Shown in pieces: positions 9,430-21,296 of a stretch of 37,703 bases of DNA (the first letter of the stretch is position 1; each line of letters opens with the position of its first letter). The notes beneath the pieces are model-generated. The model had not been told where the DNA came from. It did no database searches and saw only the letters and a list, made by a program, of their open reading frames with translations. This stretch comes from Calocera cornea HHB12733 (lineage: Eukaryota > Basidiomycota > Dacrymycetes > Dacrymycetales > Dacrymycetaceae). Both the position numbers and the translations under genes were made by a program. The DNA lies in the NCBI GenBank assembly GCA_001632435.1, contig KV424128.1:4101-41803 (forward strand). Direction: 5' to 3'.

Positions 9430-11351
9430 ATGGACACCTGGCCCACCTCGTTTGCTTCTATTATTGTGCTCAGCCTGGGGCTTCTGCTCATCCGCACCCT
9501 CCTGCGCACTCGCCAATCCACCCACTTCCCTCCAGGTCCACCGCGTCTGCCAGTCATCGGCAACCTGCACCAAATCCCACGTACGCACCCGCACCTCGTC
9601 TTTACAGAATGGAACAAGAAGTATGGCGACGTTGTGGGGCTACTCGTCTTTGGCCAGCCGGCTGTTGTGCTTGGGTCGCATAGAGCCGTTAGGGAGATAT
9701 TGGAGAAACGCGCAGCAACGAGCTCGATCCGCCCGAGACTGGTCATGGTCGAGGATATGTGCGTATACATGAGCTTTCGATGCCTATCTGCTGATTGAGG
9801 TGCATGAAAGATGCCAGATCGGCAAGTTCGCTTCGCTGAACTCGGACATGGATCTGCACAAACATTATCGGCGCATGTTCGCCCAAGCGCTCGGCTCTCG
9901 CGCTGCGCAGGGTTACTGGCCCATCCAAATTCGCGAGATGCGTCGCGCAGTCCTCGAGATACTCGGAACGAAGAACGACGAAGACTGGCTTGTATCGGTG
10001 AGAAGGGCAGTGGCGAGTATAACCAGCCAGATCGTCTATGCATATGAAGCGAAGACGGACAACGACGCGTTTATCGCGAAGGTGACACGTATACTGCGTT
10101 CGGTAGAAAAGAGTCAGGTATTCCTTGTTATTGTCCGGTTACTGGGCTGACTTTGCATGCTGTAGCTGCCAGGCCAGGGGAATACGTCGTGGAAGGGCTT
10201 ACGTTCTGTGAGTGGATCTCCTGAGCCCACCATGTACTTCTAATAATTGGCATACGAATAGTGAAATATCTTCCCCTCTGGTTCCCGGGTGCCGCTTTCA
10301 AGCGCGAAGGTCTTCAAATAAAGCAAGACTGCCGGGAGCTCATCGACGAACCATACGACGTGGTACGGCAGAAGCTCGCGTCCGGAGAAGCGGCCCCCTG
10401 CTTCGTCTCCAACCTTCTCCAGAAAGACGACGGGCAGATTATCGCCGACCCGGAGGAGGAGGAGCGCGTCAAATGGGCTGCGGGCGTCCTGTTCGGTGGA
10501 GGCACAGATACGGTACGTAACGATTGCATTGCCGTGAGAGCTAACCGATGACAAGGCCCCTGTTCGCTTAGACTGTAGCCGCAATCCAGATGTTTCTGGT
10601 CGCAATCCTCCTATTTCCCACTGTATTGGAGAAGGCACAGGCGGAGATGGACTCCACGATAGGAAAGGACCGCCTTCCTACTCTGGACGATCGGGAGACG
10701 CTCCCGTATTGTGCTGCCCTTGTGCAGGAAGTTCTGAGATGGAACCCGGTCGTACCACTTTGCATTCCGCATGTTTTGACACAGGATGAGCCATATGATG
10801 GGCATGTGCTGCCGCGAGGGAGCATTGTCATCGCGAATTCCTGGTAAGCTCCCGCCCGCCAATATGCCAGCGGTGCTGAGCCGTGCTGACGCTGCGTTCT
10901 AAGGGCTCTCGCTCGCGATCCGACTGTTTATCAGAACCCTGAAGAGTTCAGGCCCGAGCGCTTTTTGTCGGGTGATGGCAAGACGCTCACAAGTGGAGAG
11001 GATGGGCGGGAGGTTTTTGGTTTCGGCAGGCGGTACGCTGACTACCGCGAATTTCATCTTCCATCCGCTGACGGCAGGACAGGGTATGCCCCGGCAACTA
11101 TCTCGCAGAAGCATCTATTTTCGCGTTTGTGAGCACCTTCGTATGGGCGGCAAATATGGGCGGTTCTGCAGAGTGGGACGGTGGAGAGCCGAAATTCGAA
11201 GGCGGGATCGTCAAGCACGTTCTTTCTCGAATGATCCGCGGGCATAAGACTAACATTTGACACCCACAGCCGGCCTCTGAAGATCCCAGCGGATATCTAC
11301 CCACGAAGCGCTCATTCGCTGGATATGTTGAGGGGCCCAATGTTGGAGTAG
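9430..11351 (+). CDS. Cytochrome P450, copy 4
   Basis: Divergent member of the same family, predicted ER-anchored monooxygenase of unknown substrate. Exons: 9430-9758, 9811-10112, 10166-10207, 10262-10512, 10572-10843, 10904-11032, 11083-11214, 11270-11351, giving 512 aa. Exon sizes 42, 272 and 82 nt are identical to those of copies 1-3, which supports the model. Landmarks are the hinge FPPGPPRLPVIGN, I-helix GGTDT, K-helix EVLR, PERF and heme loop FGFGRRVCPG with Cys444. Two donors are unusual: intron 2 uses GTCAGG, and the last intron (11215-11269) only keeps frame if it is GC-AG, because the position matching the GT donor of copy 5 reads GCACG. With both, the C-terminus ends in PADIYPRS and RGPMLE like copy 5. 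If the GC donor is not used, the C-terminal tail is altered. Confidence 0.85.
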
Positions 11352-11696
11352 ATCGTTGCTGGATGGTCATTGTCACCCCACCTGGGATGCGAATTAGCAC
11401 CGGGGGACGCGTCGTGTCCAGAATGAGCACATGGTGCCATTGTAACCGCGGGTCATGTGATACTTCCGAGCTAGGCTATTTCTCCACATTAAGCTTGAAG
11501 AGGAAGGTCTGAATCTGCAACCGAACCGCCTTGGGGCGATCTCGTGATTATCGGTTATCGGTTCCTGACCAGTGTTCTGATGGATGCCCGCAAAATGCCC
11601 TATTGAGCATAGCCCTCATGCGGCAGCCCGGCATGCACGACGCTGAAGAGGTGCCGTGGCGCCGGGACTCCGGCTCGGCCGTCCGCTTGGGAGGGG
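11352..11696. other. Intergenic region between P450 copies 4 and 5
   Basis: No gene is seen. The right end carries the core promoter of copy 5. Confidence 0.6.
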
Positions 11697-11702
11697 TATA
11701 AG
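11697..11702 (+). promoter_or_regulatory. TATA box of P450 copy 5
   Basis: TATAAG within GGGTATAAGAGGG lies 53 bp before the ATG at 11750. Confidence 0.6.
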
Positions 11703-11749
11703 AGGGTCGGAGGACAGGAGCATCCGAGCGTCAATCGGTGGTCTGCTCC

Positions 11750-13488
11750 ATGCTCGCCCTTTATTTGCTCCTTCTTGCCTGCGTCGCCGCAGCATTTTTG
11801 CTGACGTTGGGTCGCCGCATCTATGATACAGTCACTCGCCCAGCGCTTCCTCCTGGGCCGCGACCACTTCCCATCATAGGAAATCTCCTTCAGCTCCCGA
11901 AAGCCAACAACCACTTGGTATTCGCGGAATGGTCCAAATCATACGGCGATATAATGAGCATGACCCTTCTGGGAAAGACCTTCATCATTCTCAATTCTCG
12001 CCGCGCGGTTTTCGATGTGCTTGAGAGGAGCGCTGCCGTCAGCGCTGGCAGGCCGCAGCTTGTCATGGCAAATGAACTGTAAGATAACCTTTTGAGCTGA
12101 TTATGTCCATCCTGAATATAAGAGCGATAGGGTGGGATTCGGAAAACTTCCAACCTTGACCAGCGACATGTCGCTGCACCGAAAGTATCGCCGCATGTAT
12201 GCTAGGGCGCTGAGCGGCACCGCGTCTCAAAGATACTGGACCAATCAAACACGGGAAATGCGCCGGACTGTCCTTCAACTTCTGGAGGAGAATGGTGATC
12301 CAATCCCAGCTGTCAAGCAGGGTGTTGGATGTATCATTTCTGAGGTTGTGTACGGGCATCGGTTGAGCAGCCCGGACGACGAATTTTTGGTGAAGGCACG
12401 CGAAGTGCTTGTCATATTTGAGCGAGGTAAGTCATAGGTCACTCTCCGGTTCCGCATGAGCTAAGGAGCTGTTAGTTATTCGACCCGGAGCATTTTTAGT
12501 GGACACCTTTCCATGGCTGAAGTACATACCGGAGTGGTTTCCGGGTGCCGGCTTCAAGCGAAGAGCTCGTGAATGGCGTGCGACATCCGACCGGCTTCGT
12601 CAAGATCATCTAGACAAGGTCAAGCGGGACATGTCCGCCGGAACGGCGCATCCAAGTTATGTTACTAACCTCCTTTCCCAAACGGAGAAATCGGAGCGTA
12701 TGGACGTAGCCGAGGTGGAAGAGCTTGTGAAGTGGTCAGCCGGTACATTATACGGAGCAGGTTCCGACACCACCGTCGTTACCATTCAGAACTTCCTCGT
12801 TGCACTACTCCAGTTCCCCAAAGCACAGGAGAGAGCCAGAGAGGAAGTGGATCGAGTGGTGGGGCGGGAGCGTATGCCGGACATACAGGACCGGGAGAGG
12901 ATGCCGTATTGTCAAGCAATGGTGCAAGAAATCCTCCGATGGCGGCCAGCAGTTCCTCTTGGGATACCGCATGCTATGCTGCAAGGTGAGAGTCCACCAT
13001 CTCATAATTACTAAATATGGAGAGCTGACGCACCCGGCTGATGACGGTAGATGAGCTTTATTGTGGCTATCTGCTGCCTGCTGGAGCAACGGTCATCCCA
13101 AACATCTGGTCCCTCACTCATGACCCGCACCTGTACCCCAATCCAGATCAGTACAGACCGGAACGCTTCCTCTTTGAGGATGGAACGAAGACAATTGACG
13201 GCGGGAGGGAAGCATTCGGGTTTGGACGGCGGATCTGTGCAGGAAGCCATCTTGCCGAATCCTCCATCTTCGCCTTTATCACCACCTTAATATGGGCAGC
13301 AAACGTCACCGGCGCAGCCGGGTTCGATGGAAATGTCGACTACGAGACTGGTGCAGTCAAGTGAGTACGATTTTACGCACTGAAACACCGATCTGATCGT
13401 CCCCAGTCGGCCAAAGGAGATACCATGCGATATTCGACCAAGGTCAGAACAGGTAATTGAGATGTTGCGCGGATCCGTATTGGAATAG
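11750..13488 (+). CDS. Cytochrome P450, copy 5
   Basis: Fifth complete P450 of the array and the one with fewest introns. Exons: 11750-12078, 12125-12426, 12476-12985, 13051-13360, 13407-13488, giving 510 aa. Exons 1, 2 and the last (329, 302 and 82 nt) match copy 4 exactly; the introns that copy 4 carries within the 42/251/272-nt and 129/132-nt blocks are mostly absent. Landmarks are a strongly hydrophobic N-terminus, hinge LPPGPRPLPIIGN, F-G region VDTFPWLKYIPEWFPG, I-helix GAGSDTT, K-helix EILR, PERF and heme loop FGFGRRICAG with Cys443. The second intron donor-acceptor choice (12427-12475) restores a conserved RPGAFLVD stretch. The start was chosen at the first ATG after the TATA box, directly before the membrane anchor. 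Confidence 0.92.
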
Positions 13489-13712
13489 TGGTACACGCGT
13501 TGCTTGATATCAGACCCGTCGTGCGGATGGTCTCGAAGCCCAGGCAGACACACAGCCATATTGTATGTTGTACTAGTGAGTCACATTCGGGAACGAGAGA
13601 GAACGAGGAAGGGGATCCCGTTACGGCACGCAAAAGAGCGGATTTGCTTCCGCTCGCTTCCCTCGTAATAAAAGACCTTTGTGTCGCTGCACGTGACATC
13701 GCGCCTCAGTGC
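13489..13712. other. Short intergenic region, topoisomerase II promoter side
   Basis: It lies between the stop of P450 copy 5 and the first candidate start of the topoisomerase gene. No TATA box is obvious. A long frame open through this region in phase with topoisomerase exon 1 allows more than one upstream start. Confidence 0.5.
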
Positions 13713-13904
13713 ATGAACGCGACCCTGCTCAAGGCGCGCCGAAGCTGGCACGCACTTGGTCGACAACTCCTCCACCACCACCACCGTCGATCTTGCACCT
13801 ATAGACCCGCACTGACCCCCTATCGATTGCTCTCTATACCAGCAGCTAGCAATCCGATACTTCAAAGGCGCCCTTACGCCCGCGCTGCCGTTGCATACAA
13901 GGAG
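13713..13904 (+). other. In-frame upstream extension of topoisomerase II, possible mitochondrial presequence
   Basis: An ATG at 13713 is in frame with the downstream start at 13905 with no stop between, adding 64 residues. The first 63 hold no Asp or Glu but many Arg, His, Ser and Leu residues, beginning MNATLLKARRSWHALGRQLL and ending near RRPYARAAVAYKE, as in a mitochondrial targeting peptide. Whether this ATG lies in the mRNA cannot be seen from sequence. It could simply be 5' untranslated sequence that happens to be open. Confidence 0.4.
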
Positions 13905-16900
13905 ATGTCTGACGACGAATTCAATATGGATGTGACGATGGACGATGGGGACGAGAGCGACTTTATGCCCGTGACCAAGAAGGTGTGCCTAGCCGTTTTA
14001 CCTGGCTTTGGTGATGTATGCTTATACACGCGCAGAAGCCAGCTCCTAAGGCAGCTCCAAAGCCCAAAGCGCCGGCGAAGCCGAAAGGCGATGGTGCCTC
14101 TAAGCCGAAGGCAGCAGCAAAGCCAAAGGCAGCGCCGAAGAAGAAGGCGCCCCTCAACCCTATAGATGAGAACCAGATGGACAGCATGGTCGTCGATGAC
14201 GACGACTTCGACTTTGGACCCGCTGAGCCGGTCGATGAAGACGTCGCTTCGGTATCGGCAGCGAAGCCTCCAAAGGCAAAGAAGAACGCGTCCGAGATCT
14301 ACGAAAGGGTGAGTCATCGCTACCACCTGGTATGTATGCACATGCGCTGAACTTCGTGGGCAGCTAGATGCGGTTGAGCACGTCCTCAAGCGACCGGACT
14401 CCTACATCGGCAGCGTGGAAGCGAAGAAGGAACTCATATGGGTATATGACTCCGAGACCAAGAGGATGGTAAACCGGTACGCAGCACAACGGTATCCAAC
14501 GATGACATGCTGATCCCGTTCGTCAGTGAAACGACATACGTGCCTGGATTTTTCAAGATCGTCGATGAGATTCTGGTCAATGCCGCAGATCATAAGGTGT
14601 GCAGCTCACAGCCGTCTGCGCATTCCTGTCCTGATCATACCATGGTAGATCAACGAAGCTAGCATGGATACGCTGAAGGTTGTGATCGATCGCGAGAAGA
14701 AGTTCATCAGTGTATACAACAACGGCGCAGGCATTCCGGTGGAGATGCACACCAAGGAGAGGATGTACATCCCTCAGCTCATTTTCGGCAACCTCTTCTC
14801 CGGTTCCAACTACGACGATACCGAGAAGAAGCTCACTGGTGGTCGTAACGGTTTCGGTGCTAAACTCGCCAACATCTATTCCCACGAGTTCGTTGTCGAG
14901 ACGGCGGATGCTAAGAACGGCAAGAAGTACAAGCAGACGTGGACCAAGAACATGTCCAACTGCAGCAAGCCATCCATCACGAACTTCAGCAAGTCCGATG
15001 GATGGACGAAGATCTCGTTCACTCCCGACCTTGCCCGCTTTGGCATGACAGAGATCGACGATGACACATACAGCCTGCTATGCAAGCGTGTCTACGATCT
15101 TGCGGGCACTGTCAAGGATATCAAGGTATTCCTGAACGACGAGCGGATCAAGATCAAAGGTTTCAAGCAATACATCGACATGTACGTCAGTTCCGTCGCC
15201 GAGGCGAACACTGAAGCGACCGGTGGTGCCGCTCAACCAAAGCCCACTGTTATCTACGAGCAGTTGAATAGCCGTTGGGAAGTCGGTTTCGCTCTTTCCG
15301 ACGGCCAGTTCCAGCAGGTCTCGTTCGCCAACTCGATCTCCACCATCAAGGGAGGAACCCACGTCGACACGATTGCCAACCAGATATCCGCCAAGCTTCT
15401 TTCCGCCATCCAAAAGAAGAACAAGAGCGCTCCGCTCAAAGCCTTTCAGGTGAAGGGCCATATGTGGCTGTTTGTCAATTGTCTCGTCGAGAACCCATCA
15501 TTCGACAGCCAAACGAAAGACACGCTGACGTTGAAGGCTACGGGCTTCGGCAGCAGGCCAGCGATATCGGATGAGTTCATGAAGAAGGGTGAGTCACCAG
15601 TCGTCGCTGAATCTGCTTCATACTGAAGTATTGTAGTTGCCAAAACCGGCATTGTGGACAACGTTCTTGCGTTTGCCAAGTTCAAAGCCGATCAGGCACA
15701 GAAGAAGACGGACGGTACGAAGCGCTCGCGGTTGGTGGGCATGGCCAAGCTGGTCGACGCGAACAATGCCGGTGGCCGGAATGCTGCGAAGTGTACGCTC
15801 ATCTTGACGGAAGGAGATTCCGCGAAGACGCTTGCGGAAGCAGGTCTCGCCGTGGTTGGCCGTGACAACTTCGGCATCTTCCCGCTGCGTGGCAAGCTGC
15901 TCAACGTCCGAGAAGCGAACCATGATCAGATTATGAAGAACGCTGAAATTCAAGCCATCAAGAAGATCATGGGGCTGCAGCACAACAAGGTGTATGACTC
16001 GGTTGACAGTCTGCGATATGGCAGCATCATGATCATGACGGATCAGGTGTGTGTTTTGTCTGTCGCAATGAGCTGATCCTTACTTTATTCAGGATCACGA
16101 TGGTTCGCACATCAAGGGCCTCATCATCAATTTCCTCGATCATTTCTATCCGTCTCTGCTGAAGATACCCGGATTTCTGGTGGAGTTTGTAACTCCGATC
16201 GTACGTCTCACACACAAGCGCAACGGCAAGCGCATCACATTCTTTACGATGCCCGAATACGAGGAGTGGTCAGAACAGCACAGGCACGATGCACACCTTT
16301 GGCAGCCAAAGTACTACAAGGGTCTGGGTACGAGCGGACCGGAAGATGGCATGGAGTATTTCGGCAACATGGAGACGCACCTGATCCCCTTCCATCCTAC
16401 CCGGGATGGTGAGCGAGAGCTAATCGACATGGCTTTTAGCAAGAAGAAAGTGGAAGCACGGAAAGACTGGCTGCGTGCATTCAAGGTTCGCGCTTGCTTG
16501 ACCGTTAGTCCCGCTTGTTGACCCACTATCCAGCCTGGAACCTACATTGACCACAGTGTTGACGAAATTACATATGATGACTTCATCAACAAGGAACTCA
16601 TTCTTTTCTCCATGGCGGATAATATTCGATCCATTCCCTCCATGTGTGATGGCTTAAAGCCTGGTCAACGCAAGGTCTTGTTCGGAACTTTCAAACGAAA
16701 GCTGAGGACTGAGATCAAGGTGCGCCATGTTACCTCCCCTTCAAGTGTTTCGACTGATGGCGCTATAGGTTGCCCAACTGTCTGGTTACATTGGTGAACA
16801 CACCCAATATCATCATGGTGAACAGAGTCTACATTCGACAATTATCGGCATGGCGCAGAATTTCGTCGGCGCAAACAACTTGAATCTGTTGCTCCCGTCT

Positions 16901-19039
16901 GGAGGCTTCGGTAGTCGATCAATGGTGTGTTGTGTCTATCTGCAAGTTGGCTGCGAGCTGACAATGAATAGGGAGGAGAAGATTCGGCGGCGGCTCGTTA
17001 TCTGAACACCAACCTTACTGCCATTACTCGCGTTCTGTTCCATCCAGCGGATGACAATATCTTGACTTACATGAAAGAGGATGGCAAGGATATCGAGCCA
17101 GAATTCTATCTTCCCATCATTCCGATGGTGCTGGTGAACGGGGGCTCCGGTATCGGCACAGGTAATGCAGCTTGCATTTTGACAGTTCACATTCTCACAA
17201 TGTACAGGTTGGAGCACAAATATTCCCAGCTTCAACCCTGTTGATATTGTGACCAACATCCGGCGGTACATGCGAAGTGAGCCAATGGAGCCAATGGTTC
17301 CGTGGTATCGAAACTTCTTGGTACGCGGAACAATTGAATAATTCGAGTCACAGGCTAATGGAACGATAAGGGTACCTTCGAGAAAGTCGGAGATGGCAAG
17401 TTCATGTGTCACGGCCTTATCAAGAAGCTCGATGACTATAACGTCGAAATCAACGAACTGCCGATCGGGCGATGGACGCAGAAGTACAAGGAAATGTTGG
17501 AGACTTGGATCACCGGAGATGAGAAAACCCCTGCAACAATCAAGGTGATATCCAATCTGCGCGGTTGCAAGGTTGCAATGTTAACCAGATCCTTAGGACT
17601 ACAAAGAGTACCACACGACGAGGCACATTCGGTTTACGGTCCAACTTTCCGAGAAAGAAATGGCTAAGGCCGAAGCGGAGGGTTTGGAGAAGTACTTCAA
17701 GCTACTTGAGCCGTTCGCTACTACGAACATGATGTGCTTCGATGCCGAAGGCAAGATGAAGAAGTTCAATGCCCCGGAGGAGCTGATTGAAGACTTCTGC
17801 CCTCTTCGTTTGAAGTACTATCAGAAGCGGAAGGTGGGTTCCGCTGTCCCACCGGCGTGCAGTATCTGACTGAGCTATCAGGACTACCTCGCCAACTTGT
17901 TGATGACGGACTTAGAGAAGCTCAACAACCAGGCTCGTTTCGTCAAGATGATCATTGATCGCGAGCTGGTTGTGTCCAACCGGAAGAAGGCTGTTATCGT
18001 TGCTGAACTGCGCAAGAAAGACTTCAAGCCGTTCCCAAAGGTTGTCAAAGCGAAGGAAGAAGGAGAGACCGAAGATGTAGTGGAGGAGGAGGAGGAGGAG
18101 GAGCAAGGCAGCGCGTCAGATTACGATTACTTGCTGGGCATGGCTATCCATAGCTTGACGGAAGAGAGGGTGAGTATTCTGAACAAAACTTGGATTGGTA
18201 TTTACCCCCACCCAGATCAACCGGCTGCTTCAAGACTGCGATAGGAAAGAGGGCGAGCTCAAGGAACTCCTCAAACTAAGCGCTCAAGACTTGTGGAATC
18301 GGGACCTTGATATCTTCCTGGAACATTGGGAAACCCTTCTCGAAGAGGATGTTGCAGTGGAGAACAATGAGAAGCGCAAGAAGAAAGTCAAGCAGGGCGC
18401 GACACTCAAGACCCGAAAGTCCTTGGGGAAGGGAAAGAAGCGCGCTGATGCCGACATCTCTGACGATGACTTCATGCCAACCAAAGCGGCGGCTAAACCG
18501 CGTAAACCTGCAGCGCCGAAACCTACAGTGTCGAGACCCATGGCTCCGTCTAAGCCTTCCCCGAAGGCAGAGGAAGTTGGTATTGACAGTCTCATGGATG
18601 TGGATTCGTCCCCAATTATTGCAAAGACGGCTGCCGCAAAGGGGAAGGGAAAGGGACCTGTGAAGCGTTCATCGTGAGTGCGCGTCGTACTACAGCCTCC
18701 CCGTGACTAATAGCCTGTAGTCTCGATATGGAGGATGACGATGACATGTACATCAAGCCCGCACCGAAGAAGCCGAAAACGACGACGAGTGGTTCTATCA
18801 ACGACTTCTTTGACAAGGTGCCAGCTGCTCCCGCCAAGAAGGCTCCGGTGCTGAGAAAGGTGTCCGCTAAGCCGAAGATAGCCGAATCTGACGAGGACGA
18901 AGGTGTTGTCCCATCGGCCAGCCAGGGCACGCGACCACAACGCGCGGCTAGGGCCGCCGCCCCGAAGTATGTGGAACTTGATCCAGACGATGAGGATGAC
19001 AAACACTCTGTGTTTGAGATTTCGGACGATGATGAGTAG
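13905..19039 (+). CDS. TOP2: DNA topoisomerase II (type IIA), full length
   Basis: ATP-dependent nuclear enzyme that passes one DNA duplex through another to remove supercoils and separate sister chromatids. Sixteen exons: 13905-13982, 14036-14308, 14364-14476, 14527-14596, 14649-15588, 15637-16046, 16093-16485, 16534-16719, 16769-16924, 16972-17161, 17208-17320, 17371-17544, 17597-17833, 17882-18169, 18216-18673, 18721-19039, giving 1465 aa, normal for fungi. Order: acidic then Lys/Pro/Ala-rich N-tail (1-115), GHKL ATPase with [10 protein letters not shown] (about 169-178) and GGRNGFG (242-248), transducer QTK loop (about 465), TOPRIM EGDSA (550-554) and DHDGSH (629-634), winged helix with AAARY, catalytic Tyr883, then IPMVLVNG and GTGWS. 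The C-tail has a seven-Glu run and alternating basic and acidic blocks, ending in an acidic stretch. All catalytic residues I could check are present. The start is the conserved acidic MSDDEF; an upstream in-frame ATG exists at 13713. Confidence 0.96.
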
Positions 19040-21296
19040 GACGGGCTAGCCCCTACGCGAGATCGGAGCGAGGGCCACTCCGCCTCGGTGTAATGTACTG
19101 CACGGCTCCTAATACACATGTAGACTACCTGACGGGGAAGGCGCAATAGAGGATTACTCCTAGGACCTTCTGCCCGGCCCCCGGGACGCTATTCGCCGGT
19201 GATGCTCGTGCCCCCATCAGCGGGCAAACGCAGTCATGACTGAATGATCACCATGGACGGAGTAAGGAACGGTCAATACCGCAGCCATCGGGCTCGTCCC
19301 ATCCTCATTGACGAAGTCATCAATTCCTGTGGAGCTGGCGACCATGTCGAAGCAGATCATGCCCGGATTAAGAAACCCGACTTGCGCCCTGATCTCCCGT
19401 ACGCAGCTATTTCTGAACGCATTGCGGTAGACTTGTTCGATTCGTTACCCTCATCGGTGGACGGTGCCTCCTACGCACCGATGCCCCGCAATTCTTGGCA
19501 CCTTTACAATCCTTCACGCACCATGATTAGCCCACTCGATTCGTTGATTTACCGTGCCAAGTCGTTGCGCCACGCCCGCCAAGTAAGTTTATGCAATGCG
19601 GTTGCTCTGCGTGCTGCCGAACGGGGCTCGGGAATTCCCCGAGCAGTCACATGAGATCAGTGCAGAGCAATTATGCGAGACCCGATTTGAGAAGGGCCCG
19701 GTCCGAATATAGAAGAACGGGAGAGATCCGAAGAGTCGCTGGACCTTCTATTGTTCCAACTCGCCCGAAATAGGTACTGAGGCAGATAGACGCTGTAGAT
19801 AATCGCGCGGGCAGAGATTATCTATGAATGGAACCGAGCTGATGGCCGTACGATGGGCTCCTTATCTCTCGCCACCCATCTGTACCTGGGGCCTGCCGGC
19901 TCTCGGTGACAAAGCCTGACATCCACGCACGCAGCCTTCCCTCGTGGGTTCCTTCCTCATCCCGCGTTCGCCGGCCGAGCACGTCAACCACGGGCCGGAG
20001 ATCGTAAGTAATCAGATTACCGTTTATGAATCTTGTCTCTCACGCCGTCCGGCGCCAAGGGATGTGGTGCACGAGAAGGGAACCAAACGTGCAAGGCGGT
20101 GCACATGCTGTAATTTGGTCTAGAGGGGAAAGAGGGTCATACGATTTTCTCGGCCTTTCGGGGCTAGACTGAATGACAATTCGACGAGGGGCGAGACATC
20201 GCGGCGGGTGGGCCACTGAATAGTGGAGGACAACCGCTCTTCGTAGCTCCACCGGGCAAAGCTCATGGACGAGTCGTTACTGCGTCTACCATACAGGCAC
20301 GAATGCTCTCATGGGTCGGCAGGATGCGCGAATATCGGGACTGATGCCCCTCTCCAGATTGACACACCAGGCACACGCTGACAGTCTTCTCAAAAAGCGG
20401 AGGTGGATTGCTGAGGGTTTTTTGCGCGTCCTCATAGCCACCGCCGGTTGGTGCCGGCTTCCCGTGCCGGAGAGGGCGCTCGATCACTTCTGGAGGAACC
20501 CTGTCGGCTCGGGCGACCAATGTGCTCCCTCACGTCCTTCCATTCAGTCCGCTCTTTGTTTAGCACATCCTCACCAGCAGACGAACGTCTAGACTTGCTT
20601 GTTTCGGGTCTTGCGGTCTTTGCTTGCATCTGTCTTCTTGGCGGGTCTTACAACTTCGAAGTGAATGGCGATCTCTTCCCTGGAAAGTGCCGACTATAGC
20701 CGGACCCGGGTCCAGCACCTGTCAATCTGCATCAAGCCGACGTGCTTCTGTTTGCGAAGTTTTTAGCTCCCATCGGATAAGATGGAGCGAAGGCGGATCT
20801 AATCTCAGGGCTGCCGTATGCTATCAATTGTCATGGGCCTGTCGAATGTGCGCGATTGATCGGGCAGACTCGTGTGGCTCTAGAGATCGATGGGTACAAT
20901 GTGGACAGCCGCTCGACGGTGTGCCACGGCGCATGACGAATGGGGTGCATAGTATCGCTCCCGTCCGGCCGTATCGCTCCCCTTCCCATGTTCCTGCCCT
21001 GCGGGTCCTTGGGGCTCCAATGCGAACATCCTTACACGTGCGATAGGTCGCCATGATGAGCAAGTCTTCGGTTCTGTGTTGCGAACCCGGGGTCGGTCCG
21101 CAAGACATAAAGAGGCGGCTCGGCCCTCCAGTATTTCGCACAACCTGGTCTTCCCCCCTTTCCTCTCTGTGTCCTCGTTCACGTCCAGTATCGACCTACG
21201 TGAGTCCCTTACCCCTTACATTCGCGACGAACGTGCTAAAGGCTGTGTGCCGTCCTCGATCACCAGCCACGACCCTCACGATCACGCTTGCCCCAC
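19040..21296. other. Long intergenic region with no supported gene
   Basis: About 2.2 kb. Several open frames exist, the longest from an ATG at 19252 to 19654 (134 codons, plus). None has a recognisable domain, signal peptide or consistent splice pattern. I see no tRNA, LTR or transposase remnant. The right end contains an ACATAAAGAGG element at about 21107, a CT-rich block at about 21152-21172 and a possible leader intron donor (GTGAGT at about 21199), which look like the promoter and 5' leader of the b561 gene. Confidence 0.55.

Noticed and set aside
19252..19654. 134-codon plus-strand open frame after topoisomerase II
   Set aside because: No recognisable domain, signal or splice context; kept only as part of the intergenic description.
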